A stretch of 64,000 nucleotides of DNA, taken from positions 1-64,000 of the forward strand of contig JAURVB010014952.1 of the NCBI GenBank assembly GCA_033002965.1, in the 5' to 3' direction. Positions 1 to 10,430 of this stretch are shown piece after piece. The translations under genes were made by a program, and so were the position numbers. Each line of letters opens with the position of its first letter. The stretch's first letter is position 1. The stretch is from Piper betle (Eukaryota > Streptophyta > Magnoliopsida > Piperales > Piperaceae). The notes beneath the pieces were generated by a model, which saw only the letters and a list, made by a program, of their open reading frames with translations, was not told where the DNA came from and did no database searches.

Positions 1-389
1 ATCACAGCGGACACCTCCTCCGCATTGTTTTGGAGTATAGCGGAATCGCTCCACCGCATATTAAAATAAATATGAAATTGGTGGAATGTACTTGTCTGTT
101 TTATCTATTATACTACTTAGTGTTGTAATCACTAATGCGGAATTGCCTCCGCAGGTGTGCAGATCCGAGATTAGATGATTGACAACTAGAGCATGGAGCA
201 GAGTAATATGAGGACTCCTTTTTGTTATTTAATTGAGGAATAAGTGTGGCTGCTGGAAACGGTCCAAGACTGTGGGATTTTATTATAAGTTATGATTTCT
301 AATAATGTTTGACATAATTGCTTTAATTTTGAGTAACACCTAGCAAGTTAGGCCCACAATATTATCATGAAAAATGGCTGGTCGTTACA
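1..389 (+). mobile_element. LTR-C 3' end fragment
   Basis: The sequence from about 88 on matches the last 300 bp of the LTR-C copies at 41005-43820, 45385-47680 and 53180-54155. It has the block around TCACTAATGCGGAATTGCC (128-154), the 'gtggctgctggaaacggtcc' block, and the terminus GGTCGTTACA at 389. The first 87 bases are outside clear homology but contain two more GCGGA...TCCGC/CCGC hairpins. The left side is cut by the window edge. No PBS follows the terminus; an oppositely oriented LTR-C follows instead. Confidence 0.75.
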
Positions 390-645
390 TAGTTCATTTT
401 GAGATTAGTCATTATCTCCCAGTTCATTTGAAATTAGAAATCGTTTCCCAATTCATTTTGAGATTAGGTGGTCTCCCCGGTCATTCTGAGATTAGAAATC
501 ATTTTCTAGTTCATTTTGAGATTAGTCATTATCTCCTAGTTTAATCTGAGATTAGAAATCGTCTCCCAGTTCATTCTGAGATTTGGTGGTCTCTGACGTC
601 ATTCTGAGATTAGTCATTATCTCCCAGTTCATTCTGAGATTAGTG
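390..645 (-). repeat. 30-bp minisatellite of LTR-C
   Basis: About nine imperfect copies of a roughly 30-bp unit, TTCATTCTGAGATTAGTCAT followed by TATCTCCCAG. It is the reverse complement of the minisatellite at 43015-43390, which fixes the orientation of the surrounding LTR as minus. Units differ mainly by transitions, as expected of old methylated DNA. Confidence 0.85.
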
Positions 646-1347
646 CCGACAAAGGTTACTAACTTGGGAAAATACAACATTTCATATAATTATATTGATC
701 TGGATATTTCGAACTCGAACCTTTGACCAATGATCCTAATCTGAACGATAACATAAAATTATACATAAGTTTAATTATCTTCGAGTAGGAATGCATGCAG
801 CTAAATGTCTAATATATATATATATATATTAAAATTTTTGACAACATAACATGTAACAATTCAAAAATATTAGATATTAAATTCTCACCAAATCTAGTGA
901 GATAATTAATTATTCATGTGATATAATCATTTAAGTCCTACTTTACATTTTAAATTAATTATCTAAATCATAATAAATACTTAACAACTAATGAAATAAT
1001 TATTATCTGATAAACAAGTATTTAATTTCCCTTTGCGGTGATAATTACTTAACACCGATCTTGATCATTTAATTTATGATTAGAATTTTTTAATCACTAA
1101 TATTATTTATAGCAATTTAATTAATTAAGTTGTTCGATTAAATTATTTTGAATAATTTGTGTTATTTTAATTCATAAATATTATTAATAAAATTATTTTA
1201 AATTATTTGACTCAATAATGTTTCGAACTTTATTTATTTTCATTATACTATTTAGGTTTGACGATTGTGATTGTTACCTGACAATAGTTTAATAACATAT
1301 TAAAATGATTATTTTTAAAGGTTTCTTACGAGTTTGTATTTTTATTT

Positions 1348-1391
1348 AACTCGAGCGGTGTCAAGTCAAGCATTATTTACAAGTTTGCCAC
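1348..1391 (+). promoter_or_regulatory. Antisense promoter module inside LTR-C
   Basis: Contains AACTCGAG..GTCAAGTCAAG followed by ATTATTTACAAGTTTGCCAC and then a CT/GC-rich leader. The same string with a better palindrome sits in the sense promoter region of LTR-AB copies (19070, 25814). Here it points opposite to the LTR-C that carries it. Promoter function is inferred from position, the palindrome and the TATTTAC box. Confidence 0.5.
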
Positions 1392-2418
1392 ACAAGGCAA
1401 TTTTCTTCTTCTTCTTATTCCCCCGCGCCATCCTCTGTTCCTAACTATAACCACCCTCCAGCCGCCGCCGATCATCGTCTCCAACCACCGTTAATCATCG
1501 CCGCCAAGCCCTACCATGCCATTGCAGTTTTGTCCCGACCAACTCGGGCCGCCTTCCAACCGCCGTGATGCGTGCACCACCACACTAGCCATGCATTCAC
1601 ATCGCCAATTCCACTGCCAGCGAGTGTTGGCCCCTCAATTGAGTGGTCGCCTCAACACCTTCTACCCCCTATCGACCTTTCCCAGCTAGATTGGAACCCA
1701 TTGCCTCCCAGGACGGCCGGATTTGTTCACCCACCGACGTCGCCTCTGTTTTTGCCACCGTCCTCTATTTTTGGCCATTTACCAGCCCAGGCCGGCCTCC
1801 ACCCACGTGAGATCGACCATACACTATTCAACGAAGAGAGTAGGATCATCTTACAATGTCAGAACTACCGTCGGCACCGATTCTCAGCGAAGCTTTGCCT
1901 GTGCTTGCCCATCTTGTCGAAAGGGGAACTCGTCGGCCATGGATCTCAGTCATGCAAAAATTAATTTGTTTTCTTATTGATTTAAAACCTTAATCCTCAC
2001 AATTATCAATTAATATTAATGTAATTTTTTTAATAACAATTTACAACATTAAAATCAACTCTTATTAAACAGATAAATTAACAGTGATGTCTAAACATGA
2101 ACTCTACGTGCTTGCCAATGGAAGAATGAAAAAGAAAAGAAGATAGGGAAAATACCCAAAATAAGGAGGATGCTCGCTCTGAAAAGGACGAGGAGAAGAA
2201 AAATGAGAATGAAGGCTAGGGTGGAGGACGTCCTTGATAAAATAAAATGAAATGATGGCTAGGGTATGTAAAAACACCATATTTCACTTAACCGGGTAAC
2301 CGGGTAAATAATAAAATGGGTAATAATTAACCAAGTAGAATTAATCGGGTAAAGAATATAATACGTTCGATCCTTCCCAGACTGTGTCCGCGTCTATTTT
2401 TTTTCCAGGGTCTTTATA

Positions 2419-2890
2419 TTAATGATTAATGAGTATTAACTATTTATTTATTTATTTACATATTTATTAAATTATTATATATTTATTTGTTTACTTATTT
2501 ATTTATATGTTTACTAACACGAGTATATGTTGATATTTACTCGTGTTTACCCGTGTATTGATATAGTGTAATTATATTATTATTTTATGATTAGAGTATT
2601 ATTTATGTTCATGTTTATGTATTTATTATTTATGTAATTATCTATGAGTGCATTTTCTTGTTTATTTATTTTATTTATTATTTAGTATTATTATGTCTCG
2701 ATTTGTATGACACATGTTTAGTTATATGTTTGTTGGCACTGTTTTCTTTATTAAGATGTATTGATGATATGAGCACACACCACGAACATGCATCATATAG
2801 AGTATGTTAGTATTAGTAGTGGCTTCTGATGTTGATTTTGGAGTCTGAGCTCATTGTAGATGTGCATATACATATGGAGCTTGGGCCATA
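2419..2890. other. AT-rich spacer with (TTTA)n tracts
   Basis: Low-complexity AT-rich DNA with runs of TTTA/TTTATT (about 2440-2510 and 2630-2690) and a short TTTACTCGTGTTTACCCGTG stretch. No LTR terminus, reading frame or RNA gene was recognised. Confidence 0.55.
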
Positions 2891-3505
2891 GGTTCGTAAG
2901 ACTCTCCTTCTCTGCTTGACTCCTTGTGGGTCGAGTTTAATTGTGTTTATTGTAGGATGGCATCGGCGGCATTTTGTCGCATCCTTTCGATGTCAGGCCA
3001 TTTAGTTGTGTTTTATACGCATATTTAATAAAAGTACAAGGATGAGATGTCTTGTTGGTTTTCAAACTGAAGCTCGAGAAATGTATGATAGAAGCATCTT
3101 CCCTAAGTTTATTATATAACTATGTGTACTTTTACGAATTTCACGAATAAGAGAGAGCAGTATGGAGATATGTATGAAACACACTAGTACTCCTTCAAAC
3201 CCTGAGGTAGTGCGATGTATGAGGGTACTGCATAATCAGTGCATTTTCGAAATTTGTGGCACTAACTTAACTACTCCTTTTGTCACTCGAGTACCATAGT
3301 GGGTGATATGGAAGATGTGAGGGCATAAGTGTTGTACATATGAATATGATTATGGGCAGCCATGTGATCCGGTACTTGCTTAAGTTTGTTTGGTTATTGC
3401 CCAATGTGAGGCAATCATGGGTAATGGAATACCTATTTGCCAGTTTGTATTAGTTACTTTTCAGACTAGTAATATTCGTTACTGACATTTTTTATATAAT
3501 ATATG
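2891..3505 (+). mobile_element. LTR-E/G-type fragment, plus strand
   Basis: This is the reverse complement of blocks found at 50640-51240 and 62440-62780: the 'cttgactccttgtgggtcgag' block, the GATGGCATCGGCG block, the CATGTATGGACC-like block with 'tagtactccttcaaaccctg', and at its end 'gtaatattcgttactgac'. It has no LTR terminus at either side, so it is a broken piece inserted in plus orientation. Confidence 0.7.
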
Positions 3506-3655
3506 GAAGTATAAATGACAAAATCATACTTTGAATTTTTGGAAAATTATGGAAGTATAAATGAAAATGATCAATATAAAATGAAGTCATTGAACTTTGA
3601 GTGGATATAACTAGATGGTTCATTAATTGTTTTTTTGAAGTCAAGTGATGCATGC
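3506..3655. other. Unassigned 150-bp interval
   Basis: AT-rich sequence with a local direct repeat (ATGGAAGTATAAATGA at about 3504 and 3550) that matches none of the LTR families here. It directly abuts the LTR end at 3656, so it may be the DNA into which that element inserted. Confidence 0.4.
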
Positions 3656-5205
3656 TGTAACACCTCGTTTTGGTTCACCCACAAACCAAATCAGAAATGT
3701 CATCGGCAACTTAACCATTTGCTAACATACTTGATTCGGTTAAGCTGACCTAGATCTAACCTCAGTGTCTCAAGATAGTGATATGAGCATATAATACACG
3801 AATGGGATGCTTACGTTCTAATGTTATTCTAAATGGATGCTATGATATGCAATGATGTAAAAAATAAGACAAACACGTGAAAAGTTTAAAGAAAATAACT
3901 ATTTTAAAAACAAAACATACAATCTCCATAAAAGTGCAATAGGGACCACCCTATCAACAGTAAAAAATACATATATATGTAAATAATAGTGGAAAAACAT
4001 ATCACAAATATAATGTTTTCTTTCAACATTTCCATTTTACTCATTTCTCATCTTCTGAGCCAAGTCTAGACTCCATTGTCCAACCTATTCAGTTCTATTC
4101 ACAATTTTTAATCCCATACAAGATATTTTATCAATTCACCGAAATGACAATGAATTCACATCATCCAAAGAAATTCATCATTTAACCATATCAATTCCAT
4201 TTAGCAGATACTTGTGTGCGTATTTCATCATTACTCCTCTATAGTCCCGACAACACTCATTCCTCAAGATTCTCACGTATATAGAAAATAGATAAACATT
4301 TGTAACAAGTGTTACTTGCCTAGAAAAAACTAATAATCAAACTGGCACAAGGGAGCTGTCTCATTCTATATCATCTCATTCTTTGCCACTTTAAAACTAT
4401 CCCTTACACAAGAAAAATCAATTTCTGTTCCTTTAGTCCTCTACAACCTCCGTATCACTCCTAGACCTGAGCGCATAGGACGAGTACTCTCAGGCATGCG
4501 CCTTCAGTACCCTTTGAAATTACAAGTCTAGTCATGCGCTACATTGTAGTACCCATAAACCACCACACTTCTCCAGGTTTGAGGAACTAAAAGGTGGCTT
4601 TGTTAGGATCCCTCGGGAATGGAATGACCCGCTCACCAATCAAGAGCCTACAACGACTGGCACACACCCACTCGTGTAGCATAGTTGTTGTTTTTACTTT
4701 GTCTCACATCTCACTAAAAACTCGAAAAAATTACATGTACATAGGCTTGGGTAGGGATTGTAGCATAATAGGCCTGAAGGCATCATGATCTCGATCTAGG
4801 TTTCTAAGAACAAACTCATGGGATCTCATCCTTGAAATTTATTAATCCAGAAATTCGTGTGACTAAATGACCCGTGTGGAGTGGGCTACGATAAATCCAC
4901 CACTTGACACCTCTGCTTACTTGTTAAAACAAAGCACGATAGAGTGAAGGAATCAAACCAGAAGTAAGTCCTAAACAGACTGGGTAGAATCTTCAATCAT
5001 GTCCAAGTGCCTAGGTGACAAGCTCCTAAAATGTACATACACATCAAAACTAAATGCTAACTCCTTCTATGATTCATTCACACATCCTATATCACATGCA
5101 CATCAAAGCATTCATCATATCAAATCTTATACAACAATCCATATCCGATTTTCTAAGCTACGATGCATTTAATTATCAATACATGCTTAAAAATCCATAC
5201 TAGGG
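3656..5205 (-). mobile_element. LTR-AB-type LTR, 3' LTR of element I, truncated
   Basis: Starts TGTAACACCTCGTTTTGG, the complement of the GGTGTTACA end of LTR-AB. It then follows the order of the copies at 21201 and 30910: 'gaaatgtcatcggcaac', 'ttcggttaagctgacc', the TGTGTGCG..CTCC.CAGTCCCGACA block (4213-4250), the TAACAAGTGTTAC palindrome (4302) and the TACCCTTTGAAA..ACAAGTCTAG block (4508). It is 1.55 kb against 2.85 kb for the full LTR; its 5' end and the polypurine tract are lost, and it runs into integrase sequence near 5206-5260. It lies where the 3' LTR of the following minus-strand pol should be. Confidence 0.75.
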
Positions 5206-5249
5206 GAACTTCTTTTCTTAAGAGTATCTTCACCTAGCAATTCACAATT

Positions 5250-6450
5250 TTAACTGCATCTTCTAAATATGTCAGGTCTGTATCTCTCCGAAATTGACAA
5301 CATGAGAGTTGCCCCAATGTTATGCCTTTAGCAATGACACATGTAAGACATCGTGCACAACTGATAGTTAAGGCCACAATGCTAGCCTGTAAGCTGCTTG
5401 TCCAATGCGCTTGATCACATCTAATGGTCAGATATATTGCAGGTTGAGTTTCCCTCGTGTCTAGAATCTCATGTTTCTCTTAGTCAGAGAGACCTTTAGC
5501 AGAACATGATCTACTAACGTGAAATGAACCTCACGTCTGTTCTAATCGAAATAACTTTTCTGTCTGTCTTGAGCTGACCTCATTCTCTTCCTGATCTGCC
5601 TTACCACTTCATGTGTTTGCTAGATCATTTCTGGCCCAACTACTACTGGTTCGCTACCCTGTACCCAACATACTAAGGATCGACATGGTTTGCCATATAG
5701 TGCCTTGAATGGTGCCATTCTAATTGTGGTCTGATGAGTGTTGTTGTAGGGGAACTCCACTAGAGGTAGATGCTCTTCCCAACTTCATCCAAAGTCCAGA
5801 ATGCATGCTCGGAGTAAATCCTCTATGATCTATATGGCTCTCTCAGTTTTCCCTTTTGTCTGAGGGTGAAAGGCTATGCTGAATGTCACAACTTAGTGCC
5901 CAAAGTTGTCTAGAAAGCTTTTCAAAATCGAGATGTGAACCTCATATCCCTATTTGTTATGATCTCCCAGGGCACTCCATGTAACCATACAATCTAGTCT
6001 CTATATAGAGTGGCCAAAGTGGTCAGTCGGTAATCCATCTTGATTGGTCTACTATGACCCATATTTCAACCTTCTATTGGGGTGAGTACAAAGTCGTATG
6101 CTATGCTCTCCCACTTCCACTCTAGCATTTCCAATGGTTGAAGTGTTCCACCTCGACGTGCATGCTCAGCTTTAACTTGCTAGTGCGCCAAACATCTGGC
6201 GACAATGACATATACCTCTTTCTTTATTCATGGCCACCAATATGTTCGTCGAATATCATGGTACATATTTACTCCACTAGGATGCACAGAGCATCTCGAC
6301 AAGTGAGCTTTATGAAGAATCGTACTTTGAAGTTCGGGATACTCTGGAACATTTGGCATAAATAGTCGACCTTTCAGTCTTACTAACCCATTTGCATATC
6401 TCCTCAATTCATTGTGTGTTCCCCTATAGTCAATCGTCTCTGACATGTAG
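5250..6450 (-). pseudogene. Integrase domain, element I
   Basis: The N-terminal zinc-binding region lies at 6446-6228, with LHKAHLSRCSVHPSGVNMYH and then RRTYWW (HHCC type, residues shifted by mutation). The core follows in broken frames: LHGVPWEIITNRDMR near 5940-6000, HPQTKGKTERAI near 5836-5885, and EEHLPLVEFPYNN..Q near 5730-5790. Family members normally read SDRD at the second catalytic Asp. Here the codon at about 5952 gives Asn (TNRD), so the active site is lost in addition to stops. The C-terminal remnant VVHDVLHVSLLK lies near 5330-5380. The Tekay-type tail is not visible because the end is deleted into the LTR. Confidence 0.9.
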
Positions 6451-6489
6451 CATAATGAGTCACTGACACTGCTACCAATCCTGTTGAGC

Positions 6490-7773
6490 CTCGTACTAGC
6501 TTCCTACTCAAAGCATCGGCTACCACATTTGCCTTGCCTTCGTGGAAGACTATGTTGATCTCATAGTCTAATAAAATTGCTAACCATCTTCTTTGTCTGT
6601 TGTTCAAATCCTCTTGTGTGTAGATATATTTTGGACTCTAGTGATCAGTCAAGAGTCTGAAAGATGTTCCATACAAGTAATGCCTCCAAATCCTTAGAGC
6701 GAATATGACTGTTGCTAGCTCTAGGTCGTGTGTAGGATAGTGATGCTCATGCACCTTGAACTGATGAGATGCATAGGCTATAACCTTAGCCTTTTGCATC
6801 AAAATACAACCTAGCCAACTCTTAAGGCATCTGAGTAAAGTACAAAATCCTTATGTCCCTTAGACAATGTGAGGATAAGCGCCAAAGTCAATCTCTCCAT
6901 CTTGTCCTGAAACTTTGCTCACATTCATCCGTCCACCTAAACCTTCCTCCTTCATAGTCAGCTATGTAAGAAGGGTTGTTATAGAAGCGAAACCCTAAAT
7001 GAGATGTTTGTAGTATCTAGTTACACCTGTCTTTGGCTATTCCTACTGTATTACTGCTTCCATCTTAGCTAGATGTATTGAGATACTTGCTGCTAAGAAG
7101 ATATGGCCGAGAAAGTTCACTTTTGATAGCCAAAAACTGCACTTTGAAAATTTCCTGTACAATCTATGCTCTCTTAATGTCTCAACACAGTCCTCATATG
7201 TTTCTCACGCTTTTCCTAGATGAAGAGTATACCAGTATGTCATCTACAAAGATGATCCCAAATTGCTCCAAATATAAACTAAACACTCTATTCATCAAGT
7301 CCATAAATACTACTTGAGCATTGGTCAATTAAAAAGTCATTACAAAAAGTTCATAGTGGCTATATCTGGTCCTGAATGCAGTCTTCAGGATGTCTTTTGC
7401 CCTAATCTTAAACTGGTAGTACCATGACCTCAAAATCAAACTCCGAGAAGACAACCATTGAGCTCCAGTGATCGAATAGATCATCAATGCAAGGAAGAGG
7501 ATATCTACTCTTAATAGTTGCATGGTTTAGCATCTTGTAATCGATGTATAAATGCATGATTCCATCCTTCTTCCTCATGAATAGCACTGATGCACCCCAT
7601 AGAGAATCAGTCGGTCTGATGAATCCTTGATCCAACAGTGTCTGTAACTGCTCTGTAAGTCCCTTGAGTTCAAGAGGTGCCATTATGTACAGAGCTCTAG
7701 AGATTGGTGTTGAGCCTAACATCAACTCAATGGCAAGGTCTACTTCTCTCTCTGGTGGCAATCCTATAATCAC
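6490..7773 (-). pseudogene. Reverse transcriptase and RNase H, element I
   Basis: The RT N-terminal part reads [20 protein letters not shown] near 7760-7690, followed by [26 protein letters not shown] and an LFDHW stretch to about 7450. After frame changes come [15 protein letters not shown] (7380-7330) and the catalytic box [13 protein letters not shown], whose FVDD codons are at 7239-7250. RNase H ends with LNNRQRRWLAILLDYEINI (about 6607-6550) and EGKANVVADALSRKLV. FVDD is the usual Ty3 form of the YXDD box, so catalytic residues are still legible, but several stops and frameshifts intervene. Confidence 0.92.
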
Positions 7774-7984
7774 ATCTAGAAATATGTGAGTGAATTCTCA
7801 ATCTTGTAATCCAGGAATGTTTGGCTTGTCCCCTAGCCAAAACGTATGCTGCCATTATCAGTTCACTGCCTTGCAATAGTTGTCTCATTGCATTCTAACC
7901 GGATATCCATCCTTGCTCTATATCTTTGCCTCAACATTGGAAGGAAAAGCTCCATATTTTGTGGTAGAAATTCCTCATCTTTCT

Positions 7985-8240
7985 TCGGCAATCTATCATG
8001 GCTCCTTGCTTAGACATTCAGTTCATTCCAACTATCACATCTAAGTTTTGTAGATTGATTAATATCAAGTCAGCTACAAGTTGTTGCTATTGCGTATCAA
8101 CAGGGACATTACGCACACACTCGCCCATAGTTGTCACACTACCGGTGGGAGTGGACACTAATGGTGAATGTCCTAACTCTTCTATCTTACATCCAATTCT
8201 ACTTGTGTGTGCATATGAAATAAATGAGTGCATGTAGCCA
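7985..8240 (-). pseudogene. Aspartic protease remnant, element I
   Basis: On the minus strand near 8235-8190 a frame reads THSFISYAHTSRIGCK, the stretch that follows the catalytic DSGA motif in plant Ty3 proteases. It continues with CVRNVPV, a stop, LVADLILINLQNLDVIVGMN, the conserved LDVILGMDWL region. The DSGA part is degraded, and the LTR-AB insertion begins about 230 bp upstream in gene direction. Confidence 0.8.
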
Positions 8241-8884
8241 TAATCAAAAAAGACTCATGTAGGTACAAAGCCTACTTAAAGTGTACCTGTCACGATTGTC
8301 ATGTCCTCAAGTGCCTCGCCACTATGGCTAGGTATGTACTCACAGGCTACTGTTGTGCTGGGGTAGGAGATGCTGCTGATTCTGTTTCCTCTGATTCTGA
8401 GCTGGTGGTGCCTATTGTCTACCCTTTTGCTGTCTTGCCTGCCCTGCAACCATATATCCTCTCTAGTTGTAAAACCCGCGATTCAAGTGAGGGTTTTATA
8501 TTCAGAATCGATTAGTTTGACCGTTATTTTCGAGTTGAGTATGTTTCAAAATACGTATACTGAGCTGACACCGGTCGCGTGTATGAGCCATAAGGGTCAT
8601 GTGTACCCAAGTATATGATGATAATGTCAAGAATACAGCAAAAAGAATGAGTTATCAAAATATATGAGAGTAAGCCAGTTTACAGTTTATTTTATTTTTA
8701 TATATAGTGGATCGTAGAATTAGTTTTGGGCCGCTTACCGCATTATGAGGCATTACGGGCAATTTGGTGGGTTCTTAGTTATAGAGAATGTCATTATGAT
8801 GTTGTGGCGTGTAATATATTTTATGGGATTTTTCCCCATTTTTCTGTACTTTTTTGGAAATTATTACGAACTAGATATTACTTT

Positions 8885-8926
8885 TACTTGAGTCGGAGTC
8901 AAGTAAAGTTTTATTTACAACATTGC
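8885..8926 (+). promoter_or_regulatory. LTR-AB promoter-like module
   Basis: A CTTGAGTCGGAGTCAAG inverted repeat (arms CTTGA/TCAAG) is followed 10 bp later by TTATTTACAACATTGCCAC. The same arrangement recurs in the other LTR-AB copies. This copy has shorter palindrome arms. Confidence 0.45.
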
Positions 8927-9090
8927 CACTGACCACCCCCGACCCTTTTTCTTTTTCCCCAAACCTTGATCGCTGCCGTCCCCCTTTGCTTGTTGCCGCC
9001 GCCCTACCGCCAATCAATGCCGCGAAGTCCCATCACAGCAATGTCGTGCCACCCCGAGCGATTCCAGCCACTGTCAGGCATCCACGACGC

Positions 9091-9282
9091 GGTTGTGTCC
9101 ATCCTCACCGCCCATGGTGGTGCTGAAGTGGACATCCTCACCGTCCATCCATCACTGCCGTGCCACCCTTTGCTCTCGTAGCTATCTCTCATGTATACTT
9201 GTCATGTCTCCCGAATCATCCACTGCTTCAACAATCGTGGTTGTGTCCATCCTCACTGCCCATGGTGGTGCTGAAGTGGACA
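9091..9282. repeat. 44-bp direct repeat pair
   Basis: The block starting GGTTGTGTCCATCCTCAC and ending GCTGAAGTGGACA occurs at 9091-9134 and 9239-9282 with one difference (C/T). The spacing is about 148 bp. It lies at the fading end of the LTR-AB leader and may mark a local duplication at the junction with gag. Confidence 0.8.
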
Positions 9283-9299
9283 GGTCTACTGGTGGTGTT

Positions 9300-9740
9300 A
9301 TTCGTATTCCTCTCAAATCCAAAGCTATCTGTTCCTGTCCTGTCATGGAAGCCATCATTCCTCTCTGATTCAAACCCCTTTGTTGCTATCTCGGTGACTA
9401 TTGACCACTACCTCTATGTCCCTGTTCTTGGTTCTAGAGGCCATGATTGAATTCAACCATGTTCTAACCTCATCTTGGAATGCTCTCAAAATAATTTGTA
9501 TGCAGTGCTCCATCGGACATGTCATACATCCTAATATGTCAACTGGTGATGAAATCCACGAGAAAACTTCTTTTGCATCTAATTTTCCAGTGAATGGGCA
9601 TCCTCCATTCTTCACGAACCGCTCATATTGCCACAATCCAAGATTTCTATCACCTACTGGTCTATTTGATCCTTCACCAATCTCGAATTGCAGAAATGAA
9701 GATACTGCTCCTACCACCAGAGTATTGCCAAACCTTGGGG
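9300..9740 (-). pseudogene. gag (capsid-like) remnant, element I
   Basis: The minus-strand frame 9717-9370 carries YERFVKNGGCPFTGKLDAKE, then a VFSWISSPVDILGCMTCP stretch and LRAFQDEVRTWLNSI. This is the plant Ty3 gag pattern (F-P-FxG-DP-A--W-----I-----C---QKV--A---L---A--WW). The frame is 115 aa, a fraction of a full gag, and the normally conserved double Trp reads WL. The C-terminal half and zinc knuckle are displaced by the LTR fragment on its 3' side. Confidence 0.8.
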
Positions 9741-10413
9741 TGCCTACCTGTCCATTATCATTTCCTCCAGGTCCACTATACCTTCTTACTTAAAGTTGGA
9801 TGACCGGTGGAATTGTGTTAGGTGTGGTCCCCTAATGTAGCGACGGAGGAGGCGGCGACAGAGGGCCCGTGGGAACTATAGGCTCCCTCGTGCCTTATCA
9901 TCTACAACTAATTTCTTCTCTACTCATGCAACAATGAGTGCTATTTGTCGTAGTTCTATTCGGAATTCCTCCTAACTCTGTTGCATCTGCATTTGTACCT
10001 ATGCCAACCACGGAATGGAAGCTTTTGTTTCGGTCTAACAGCTCCTAACGCTGTGGCTACTTCCACTATGATGACTCCCGCTCTGGTGGCTTACTAAGCA
10101 TGGCTCACTAGGATTTCCTAGCGGCAGTGTGGCTCCAGATCGGCTAGACACTGTCTCACTGTGAACATGAGTAAGGATAGCTTTTCCGGGAGAAGGAGGT
10201 GATAAAGTTATGTTCCGTGTACATCCAGTTCTTACCATGATTACCCTTACTCACTGATCTAATCTTGAAAACATTGCCATACTACCTATTGGTGAGAAAT
10301 CTGTAAATCCAAGATAACAATGATAGAAATATATACCCTCCAGCTGGACTTTGAACAATCTTTTCACACACATCACGTACGAAAATATTTTCCAACTGAA
10401 TCGACTGAGAGTT
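9741..10413 (-). other. 5' untranslated/gag N-terminal region, element I
   Basis: Lies between the gag core and the PBS. It contains a Ser/Pro-rich stretch on the minus strand (10035-10238, with repeated HSGS and LPLGNPSEP segments) such as is found in N-terminal gag regions. No conserved motif could be named. Confidence 0.45.
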
Positions 10414-10425
10414 TTCTCTGATACA
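10414..10425 (-). other. Primer-binding site, element I
   Basis: The minus strand reads TTGTATCAGAGA five bases inside the LTR end GGTGTTACA. The plant Met-tRNA consensus is TGGTATCAGAGC, so two positions have changed. The site fixes element orientation as minus and identifies 10431 onward as the 5' LTR. Confidence 0.8.
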
Positions 10426-10430
10426 AAAAA

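Larger units (their letters stand above)
390..2418 (-). mobile_element. LTR-C, minus strand, missing its 3' end
   Basis: Reading on the minus strand it has the LTR-C order: a start near 2418 (TATAAAGAC, from TGTAAAGAC), the 'tctgggaaggatcgaac' block, the CT-rich leader (2100-2230), the antisense promoter module (1340-1980), an AT-rich stretch (700-1340) and the 30-bp minisatellite. It breaks off in the minisatellite at 390 and lacks the last 500 bp or so. It abuts a plus-strand LTR-C end, so the two form an inverted arrangement. The 130-aa frame at 1572-1964 falls in the antisense leader and is not a gene. Confidence 0.75.
8468..9300 (+). mobile_element. LTR-AB 5' fragment inserted in element I
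   Basis: Begins TGTAAAACCCGCGATTCAAG and follows the LTR-AB order: a GGGTTTTAT inverted arm, the 'gcgtgtatgagcca' block, 'atgatgataatgtcaag', TATATATAGTGGATCGTAGA, the promoter module (8885-8925) and a GC-rich leader. Homology fades beyond about 9200. The reading orientation is opposite to element I, whose gag resumes near 9300. The far end and a target-site duplication could not be identified. Confidence 0.8.
5206..10413 (-). pseudogene. Ty3/gypsy gag-pol remnant, element I
   Basis: Reading down the minus strand the order is leader, gag (9740-9300), protease (8240-7985), reverse transcriptase (7773-7080), RNase H (about 6900-6490) and integrase (6450-5250), which is Ty3-type order with integrase last. 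Every domain has stops and frameshifts, and an LTR-AB fragment lies inside between gag and protease. The element cannot make protein. The PBS at 10414-10425 and flanking LTRs at 3656 and 10431 delimit it. This is an old element: substitutions are mostly C-to-T and G-to-A. Confidence 0.9.

Noticed and set aside
1572..1964. 130-aa frame that looks Pro-rich and protein-like
   Set aside because: It falls in the CT/GCC-rich antisense leader of LTR-C. The homologous leader at 14360-14750 has no matching frame.
9004..9192. Several overlapping frames on both strands around 8923-9450
   Set aside because: They are shadows of the LTR-AB leader and of its 44-bp direct repeat; only the gag-like minus frame at 9370-9717 has family support.
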